64,000 nt of DNA from CAYVIB01 sp964451365. GTDB lineage: Bacteria > Pseudomonadota > Gammaproteobacteria > Pseudomonadales > Cellvibrionaceae. Made by a program: the position numbers and the translations under genes. The notes under the pieces are model-generated. The model was not told the DNA's origin, made no database searches, and was given only the letters and a program-made list of their open reading frames with translations. The stretch spans positions 1 to 64,000 of the forward strand of contig CAYVIB010000021.1 of NCBI GenBank assembly GCA_964451365.1, read 5' to 3'. Positions 27,301 through 33,300 of the stretch are shown here, in pieces; position 1 is the first letter of the stretch, and the number at the start of each line of letters is the position of its first letter.

Positions 27301-29208
27301 GTGGAGAAACAGCTGGGCCTGGCTGGAGGCGTCATCATCGGTTCGCGCCTGATGCATTACTCCATGCGAAAAATAGCCTCTCTGTTTGGCATCGGAGAAA
27401 ATAATATTCGCTATATTCCGCAACAGGGAAACCTGAAAGTGTCCATGGCCGACCTGCGGGAATGTATAGATCAGGCACACCGGAACGGAGAATATATCAT
27501 TGCCCTGGTGGGTATCGCCGGAGCAACGGAAACGGGAACGATAGACCCGCTGAATAATATGGCCGATATCGCGACCGAACATAATATTCACTTCCACGTC
27601 GATGCCGCCTGGGGCGGCGCATTCCAGTTTTCCGATCTCTACCGCCATAAACTGCACGGTATCCACCGTGCGGATTCCATAACCATCTGCCCGCATAAAC
27701 AGCTTTACCTGCCGCAGGGAATGAGTTTGTGTCTGTTCCGCGACACCGGCAGCGCCAGGGATATCGCCGTCCATGCAAGTTACCAGGCCGCGGAGGGCAG
27801 TTATGACCTGGGGCAGTATTCGATTGAAGGATCAAGGCCGGCCAACGCTATTTTCCTGCACGCCAGTTTGCATCTGCTGGCCAAAGCCGGCTACAGCTGG
27901 CTGGTGGAACAAAGCATGGAAAAAACCCGGTATTTTGTGAAAATGCTGGAATTTTTTACCTGTTTTGAGCTGATTGGAGAACCTGAAATTAACATCATCA
28001 ACTACCGGTATATACCCACCGGTTTAAGGGAGAACAGGGGTAATGGTTTTTCCCGGGAAGAGAACAAAATAATTGATGACGCCGTGAAACGTATACAGGA
28101 AATCCAGTTTGCGCAAGGCAAAACGTTTGTGTCTAAAACCCGGATTTCCGACTCCAGATACAGTGACGAACCGATTTGGGTTTTCCGGGTTGTATTATCC
28201 AATCCCCTGACCCGCAAGGAGAGCCTGTGCGAGGTTCTGCGGGAGCAGGTAGCCATTGCCGCGGAAAGCGTCGATGCAGCCGCGGCCGATCCCGCCGGGC
28301 AACTGCAAGCGGAGTTGTTCGACCGTGAGGATAAAGAAAAATTTGACCATCGTGTTATTCCCATCGGCAGGCCGATAAAAAACACAGCGATTTTTATCGT
28401 CGACCAAAACCTGTCGATACTGCCGGTGGGCGCGGTGGGAGAGTTGTGTGTCGGTGGTAAGGGGCTTGCTGTCGGATACCTCAATAACCCGCGGGAAACG
28501 CTGGCCAGGTTTATATCCCTGCCGGATGGTAACACAAGCGTATACCGTACCGGCGACCTTGCCCGGTGGCGCCCCGACGGCAATATCGAATTTCTCGGGC
28601 GCATGGACGGACAGATAAACCTGCGGGGGTTTCGTATTGAACCGGCGGAAACTGAAAGCGTATTGCTCGGGCAGGCGGGGGTAAACGATGCGGTGGTGCT
28701 GCCACAAATCCGCAAGGATGGAGAAAAGTTTTTGGTGGCGTACATCAAAACCGACAGAAAAGAACCTGCCATGGAAGCCGAATTGAAGGAGGCGCTGACA
28801 GCAATTTTGCCGGCGTATATGGTGCCTTTCAAATACGTATTTTGCGAACGGTTTCCTCTCACCCCCACGGGCAAGGTTGACCGCCGGGCGTTCAAACCTG
28901 TTTATAGCAACAGGAAAAAAAATATCCGACAGCAAACACCAGGCACTGAAAAGGAAAAAATACTGGCGCGGGTCTGGTCTGAGTTATTTGATATACCTGT
29001 GAGCAGTATCAGTGTTGATGATAATTTTTTCTCACTGGGAGGGGATTCCCTTCTGGTTGGACAAGCTGTTTCGCTGGCGCGGAAGCACAAGCTAAAACAC
29101 AGTATCAAGCAGCTTTTCCAGAGGCAGACAATCAGGGGACTGGCGAAAGTCAGTGAACTGCTGCGGGAACTGCCATTACATCTTATGCCGCTTTTTTTTG
29201 CGGTTTAA
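24382..29208 (+). CDS. NRPS-1: C-A-T module whose A domain contains a PLP aspartate-decarboxylase-like domain
   Basis: 1608 residues; GGGGGA precedes the ATG. Order: condensation-like domain (about 18-450), N-terminal part of the adenylation domain (about 480-785), PLP decarboxylase-like insert (about 786-1322), C-terminal part of the adenylation domain (about 1323-1505), carrier domain (about 1520-1600) with S1556 in GGDSLLVG. Adenylation motifs A3 YTSGSSGSPKG, A5 FGATE (near 770), A6 GELCVGGKG, A7 YRTGDL, A8 GRMDGQINLRGFRIE and A10 GKVDR all survive. Pocket residues read V675, D676, A679, T718, I743, S745, L769, A777, D778, with K1498, close to the remembered beta-alanine code. The insert has K1106 in HKQLY. 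The condensation motif is HSIVWDM (151-157): the second, catalytic His is Ser. There is no thioesterase domain. Predicted role: make, activate and tether beta-alanine; this is inference. Confidence 0.93.
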   Translation: MGVKNTFSDLDKAELSAGNKLSFAQQGIWFSDQMAWNNAQLNIAITMELKGVVDIPALQKAINAIVFRHEILRTVYGVIDGELTRHIKHEYELPINIIDFNNAFPAEREALLEAAIKDELKQPFDLGRDSPIRVTLIPFAMHYHMLVFTAHSIVWDMESRNVIVNEIAWHYRRFLEDMTVAIAPLPSQYADYALKQRTAYNNGDLRDQAEYWSQQLNGISPVHNLVPDNPRPAHMDYAAQLFEQSLSAPRTSALRKLGRDNDTSLFAVLYSAFALLLGRWSYDDDIVIGSQVSDRNESNASLIGCFSNSLVYRTSLRDNVHFTDLLDRTTNTIEKAHKNSALPFEALVNILHPERGLSYHPVFQIMFNLRRWRDVSVYLPGLNLKLIDRPSSIVRYDIELDAVDQGDHIQFSWIYNASLFESDTIRRIAESFDVLLNGVADNPATRIYNLPLSTHTDYQLLNQWNNKCMDEVEHSSVLETIETHAERIPDAVALQIDMQYLTYGQLDRRANRLGNYLLKKGAIPGDVVGLCCEPSIELVVGILAIFKIRGIYTPLDPNFPVSRLQKILSEAKPVCILTSKKSVKALPVDGDKMVCLDSSDFANQLALFSSDKPDIGDDIKGQQPAYLIYTSGSSGSPKGVIGLQQSLVNRICWMNSEYPHSADEILCMKTSIGFVDHLAEVFQPLSSGNRLIIVPEEVRADIPAFCHLIQRMRISRVTLVPSFLNAILNSDHVAALKTLRYIICSGEALSMSTVKKCRTLLRDTRLINLFGATETGADVTFYEVDDYRYLDVMQYFPVKPSVRFFTDTELDFKAGRQTAKSLTELKALFDETVIPDRPRSLEGYLDEFRERVLSGIVDVSSETYIGHMTSALPNFLPEFSKLISQLNQNVVKVETSKSVTFLERQVLSTMHRLFFRLPEEFYKAGSQDPTHVFGVMTSGGSIANLTALWCARNRALLEKGFSRNDLKKHGVAGVEKQLGLAGGVIIGSRLMHYSMRKIASLFGIGENNIRYIPQQGNLKVSMADLRECIDQAHRNGEYIIALVGIAGATETGTIDPLNNMADIATEHNIHFHVDAAWGGAFQFSDLYRHKLHGIHRADSITICPHKQLYLPQGMSLCLFRDTGSARDIAVHASYQAAEGSYDLGQYSIEGSRPANAIFLHASLHLLAKAGYSWLVEQSMEKTRYFVKMLEFFTCFELIGEPEINIINYRYIPTGLRENRGNGFSREENKIIDDAVKRIQEIQFAQGKTFVSKTRISDSRYSDEPIWVFRVVLSNPLTRKESLCEVLREQVAIAAESVDAAAADPAGQLQAELFDREDKEKFDHRVIPIGRPIKNTAIFIVDQNLSILPVGAVGELCVGGKGLAVGYLNNPRETLARFISLPDGNTSVYRTGDLARWRPDGNIEFLGRMDGQINLRGFRIEPAETESVLLGQAGVNDAVVLPQIRKDGEKFLVAYIKTDRKEPAMEAELKEALTAILPAYMVPFKYVFCERFPLTPTGKVDRRAFKPVYSNRKKNIRQQTPGTEKEKILARVWSELFDIPVSSISVDDNFFSLGGDSLLVGQAVSLARKHKLKHSIKQLFQRQTIRGLAKVSELLRELPLHLMPLFFAV
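26737..28347 (+). other. PanP-type PLP decarboxylase domain inserted in the A domain
   Basis: Domain feature within NRPS-1, residues about 786-1322. It matches from memory the group II, PanP-like aspartate 1-decarboxylases over nearly their whole length: YIGHMTSALPNFLPEF near the start, LNQNVVKVETSK, MTSGGSIANLTALW (phosphate-binding, 936-949), HVDAAWGG with D1074 expected to bind the pyridine nitrogen, and CPHKQLYLPQG with K1106 as the Schiff-base lysine. A later SIEGSRPANAIFLHASLHLL segment is also typical. It begins after DVTFYEVDDY of the A5 region and ends before RVIPIGRPIKN, which opens the next adenylation strand, so both halves of the adenylation fold are clean at the joints. Confidence 0.9.
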
Positions 29209-29537
29209 CGCTTTTTGATTGTAAAAAAAATTGACACTATGACTCTTCGGCAGACGTGGTTTCCCACAAACACAGGATGTTTCGGGCAGGATTGACAGTT
29301 TTCCCCGAAACTGTCAATCCATTGGATAGATCCTCGTAAAAAAAGTCGACAACTCCCTTTTCCCTTCCTTTCAATCTGTTAGCCCGGTTGTGCCGGGGGA
29401 CCAAAAACCTGTACTAAAGTCGGTAAAAAAGCCGCTGTGATACTGGCAAAAAGGCTTTATTGGCTCAGGTATGCTTTTCGCATCCGACATAAAGTTCCAA
29501 CGATAAGATAACTGCTTTGTCAGTGGAGGGTGCGGCC
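29209..29537 (+). other. intergenic region between NRPS-1 and the methyltransferase
   Basis: About 330 bases with no gene. It holds one perfect inverted repeat, described separately, and GGAGGG (29525-29530) serving the next start. The spacing is larger than usual inside an operon, so an internal promoter is possible. Confidence 0.6.
29291..29318 (+). repeat. perfect 11-bp inverted repeat (hairpin)
   Basis: ATTGACAGTTT and AAACTGTCAAT flank a six-base loop. No T-run follows on either strand, so it is not a standard intrinsic terminator. It could be an operator, an mRNA-stabilising hairpin or an attenuator between NRPS-1 and the methyltransferase gene. Confidence 0.8.
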
Positions 29538-30350
29538 GTGAAAGAATCTCAACTAAAGACTTTATTAAAGCACGTTAAATATCGCCTGATTCTACTATTC
29601 GTCCCGCGCAAAAACCGGGTTTATACCCAGTTCTACCGATTTCCGAACCAGTACAAGGCACTGGTAGATAGAATACTACCCCTGTACAATGCTCGGAAAC
29701 CCGGTCATTCGGAGCCGGTAGAGATCGTCATGTTCGCCTGTTGTAATGGCGCCGAAACTTTCTCTCTTTCCCATGTCATACACTCGAACTTTCCAGACCT
29801 GAAGTACCGGATACGGGCGTATGACATTGTCGAAGACGTCGTTAAACAGGCACAAACTTTTAGTTACACACGCGAACAGGTGTACGCCGGTCCTTTTGTT
29901 ACCGATGAGTTCGTGTCCGAAGTATTTGATGTCGGCGATGACAACCTTTATCGGGTAAAACCATACCTGTCCGCGCCCGTGTCTTTCTATGTGGGCGATA
30001 TGCTGGACGAGTCTTTTATGCGTTCGCTTGGCAAGGCCAACCTGGTGTTCGCGCAAAATGTGCTCTTCCATCTTCCCAAACGGAAAGCTCACGAGGCTTT
30101 CAGAAACCTGTGTGATCTGTTGAAACAGGGATCGACCTTATTTATCAACGGAATGGACACGGATATGCGTATCAAACTCAGCAAACGCTTTAGGTTGCAG
30201 CCCAATGATTATTTGATCGAGGAAATTCACAACGACGCCCGTGTGGACCGAGGTGCCGGCTGGTCTCGCACGTACTGGGGACGGGAACCATTCACGCGCA
30301 ACTGCCGGGAATGGATTCGTAAACAATGCACTATTTTCGACAAGGTCTGA
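29538..30350 (+). CDS. CheR-like SAM-dependent methyltransferase of the peptide cluster
   Basis: 270 residues from the GTG at 29538, chosen because GGAGGG lies seven bases before it; the frame also opens at a TTG at 29517. The SAM site resembles the CheR group: VMFACCNGAETFSLSHVI, then the acidic strand YRIRAYDIVEDVV, then ANLVFAQNVLFHLPKRKAHE in place of the usual NVLIYF segment. The chemotaxis receptor-binding beta-subdomain is not obvious. The stop lies three bases before the probable NRPS-2 start, so the two are co-translated. In this setting it should methylate the peptide, a carboxylate or a hydroxyl; the target is unknown. Confidence 0.75.
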   Translation: MKESQLKTLLKHVKYRLILLFVPRKNRVYTQFYRFPNQYKALVDRILPLYNARKPGHSEPVEIVMFACCNGAETFSLSHVIHSNFPDLKYRIRAYDIVEDVVKQAQTFSYTREQVYAGPFVTDEFVSEVFDVGDDNLYRVKPYLSAPVSFYVGDMLDESFMRSLGKANLVFAQNVLFHLPKRKAHEAFRNLCDLLKQGSTLFINGMDTDMRIKLSKRFRLQPNDYLIEEIHNDARVDRGAGWSRTYWGREPFTRNCREWIRKQCTIFDKV

Positions 30351-30352
30351 AT

Positions 30353-33300
30353 ATGAATATGAACATGCTCGAAAATGCTTTTACCAGTCCGCTCAATGGT
30401 TACCCCACAACCTTTTTCTCCAGGGCGGCGGTGGAGCAATCCATCGGCGGTCGGTTTGAGCAGCAGGTGGAGCGATACCCGAACCGGCTGGCCATCGCCA
30501 ATGCCGACCTGTCGCTGACCTACGACGAGCTCAACCGACTGGCCAACCGCATTGCGCGCACCATCCTGGCGGTGCAGCCGGGCACCCGGCCACAACAGGT
30601 GGCGATATACCTGGAAAAAGGTATCCAGCATATCGCCGCCATTCTGGGAACACTCAAGGCGGGGCACACCTATGTCCCCGTTGATCCGTCGTTTCCGGAA
30701 TCCCGGAATAACTACATTATGGCCGACTCCGGCGCCTCCATCGCCCTGACCAACACGGTCAATGCGGCGGACGCGCAGAAGCTGGCGCCCGACCCGGTGA
30801 AACTGGTCAACCTCGATGAAATTGATGAAAACCTTGATGACTCCAACCTGAACCTCAATATCTCCCCCGACACCCTCGCCTACATTATTTATACCTCCGG
30901 CTCCACCGGCAAACCCAAGGGTGTGATGCAGAATCACCGCAATACCCTTCACGGCTGCATGCGCCGGACCAACCTGCAGCAAATTACGCCCGAGGACCGG
31001 ATGACCCTGTTTTATTCCTGCAGTGTCATGGGCTCGGTCTACTGTATTTTCGGCGCCCTGTTAAATGGCGCCTCACTGTTTCCCTACGATATTCGCGAGG
31101 AGGGACTGGACGAACTGGCCGAATGGCTGCGGGAAAAGCAAATTACCATCTATCACTCCGTCGCTTCGGTTTTCCGCCAGTTTGCCGCCGGATACACGGG
31201 TTCCAGTGACGAATTTAAGGTGCGACTGGTGATTTTTGGCGGCGAGCGCGTACTGGCGCCCGACGTTGATCTGGCGCGCAAGGTTTTCTCACCCAAGGTT
31301 CATTTCTTTACCGGCCTGGGTTCGACCGAAACCGGCACCGTCAGGCACTTCCTGATTGGCCCGGATACCCGCATTGATACCAAAGTGGTTCCCATCGGCT
31401 ATCCGGTGGAGGATGTGGAAGTGATACTGACCGACGAAGAAGGCCGGCAAGTGCCGCCGGGTGAGATCGGCGAAATCACCATACGCAGCAAGTATCTGGC
31501 CTTGGGCTATTGGAACGACCCGGAAAATACCGCCCGTGTGTTCAGCAACTGTGCCGACAACCCCGAAGTGCGGATCTACTATATGGGCGATATGGGCGAA
31601 CTGCGCCCGGACGGTTTGCTGGAACATCGCGGAAGGAAGGATTTTCAGGTCAAGATTCGCGGTTTTCGCGTCGAGATCGGCGAAATTGAGACGGCGTTGA
31701 TGGACCACCCCATGGTGGACGAGGCGGTGGTCGTGGCCCTGGATATCGGCCAGGAAACACAGTTGGTGGCTTATCTCATCAGGAATCCCAGCGCCGGCGA
31801 GACGCCGGACTGGCATGTGCGGGCGCTGCGAAAAAGCCTGCAGGACAAACTCCCCTATTACATGATTCCCTCGGTGTTTGTGGCGCTGAACGAGATGCCG
31901 CGAACGCCGAATAGCAAAATCGACCGCAACGCACTGCCGCAACCGTCACCCACCAATGAAATCATTGATGATGAGTGCGTTGCGCCGACCAACGAAATCG
32001 AGCACGGGCTGATTGAAATATGCGGCGAATTGCTCCACCGGCCCGAGATGGGAGTCAATCACAACTTTTTCGAATACGGCGGCGATTCCCTGAAAGCCAC
32101 CCGCTTGATTTCGCGGGTCAACGACCGCTTCGGTGTTCGCCTGACAATGCGCGCGGTGTTTGAAGCGGAGGATCTGCGGGACCTGGCCGCGCGTATCCAG
32201 TCCGCGGCACCGCACGCCGCCACCCGGGATAAGGCCGAGCTGACGGTGGTAGCGCGCGACGGACGCCTGCCGGTCAGTTTTGCCCAGCGCCGTATGTGGA
32301 TGGTCAACCAGTTGCACGGCGGCAGTTTCGCCTACAATATTTCCAACTCCATGCGCCTCAAGGGCGCCGTCAATATCGCCAGGCTGGAAAAAGCCCTGTC
32401 CGCGATGGTGGCCCGTCACGAGATCCTGCGCACGGTATTTCCGGCGGACGAGAACGGACCCTGGCAACAAGTAAACCCGCCAAAGCCCGTCGTGCTGCAC
32501 CAGGCCGACCTGCGGGGCCTGCCAGAGCACGAACGGCTGCCGAAAGCCGTGGAACTGGCACTCAAATCGCTGCGCGAGGCACACGACCTGGCGAAAGGAC
32601 CCTTGTTTTCCACGTCACTGATTCGCCTCGATCAAACCGATTTTGTCCTGGTACTGGTGTTCAACCATATCATTTACGACAACATCTGGTCCTCGGGCAT
32701 ATTCTTCCGCGAACTCGGGGCGTTGTACGAAGCTCAATTGCACAAGCAACCCCTGGCAAGCGCACTGCCGCCACTTCAATTCCAGTTTACCGACTACGCC
32801 TACTGGGAGGCGAAGCGAATCGACCAGGGCGGGCTTGAGGACGTGGTGAGTTACTGGAAACAACAACTGGCCAATCTGCCCGAGCCGCTCCAGCTGCCGT
32901 CCGACAGGGTGCGCCCCGAACAGCCCACCTTCCGCGGCGGCCAGATCAGGATACGGATTCCGGCTTCATTGCGGTTGGCCCTGAACTACTTCGCCCGCAA
33001 CGAATCAGCCACCATGTTCATGGTGTTGCTGGCGGCGTGGCAACTTTTGTTGCATCGCTACACCCAGCAGGACGACATTCTGGTCGGCACGCCCACCGGG
33101 CGCCGTTACCGCACGGAAACCGAAGGCCTGCTCGGCCTGTTTATCAACAACCTGGTTATCCGCACGGATTTTTCCGGCAATCCGGGTTTTCGCGAATTGC
33201 TCCGTCGGGTACGGCAAGTGACGATCGAAGCGTTCTCGCACGATGAACTGCCGTTTGAGAAACTGGTGCAGGAACTTCGACCGGAACGCTCAAGCGGTGT

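Noticed and set aside
26737..28347. Insert as a glutamate or tyrosine decarboxylase giving GABA or tyramine
   Set aside because: The segments around GHMTSALP, ETSK and HKQLY fit the PanP-type aspartate decarboxylases best from memory, and the surrounding pocket fits beta-alanine. A GAD-like activity is not fully excluded.
24382..29208. NRPS-1 as a chimeric assembly of separate NRPS and decarboxylase genes
   Set aside because: One uninterrupted frame, clean domain joints on both sides and intact motifs in all parts; no repeat or frameshift at the boundaries.
29291..29318. Inverted repeat as intrinsic terminator
   Set aside because: No T-run follows the stem on either strand, so it is kept only as a hairpin.
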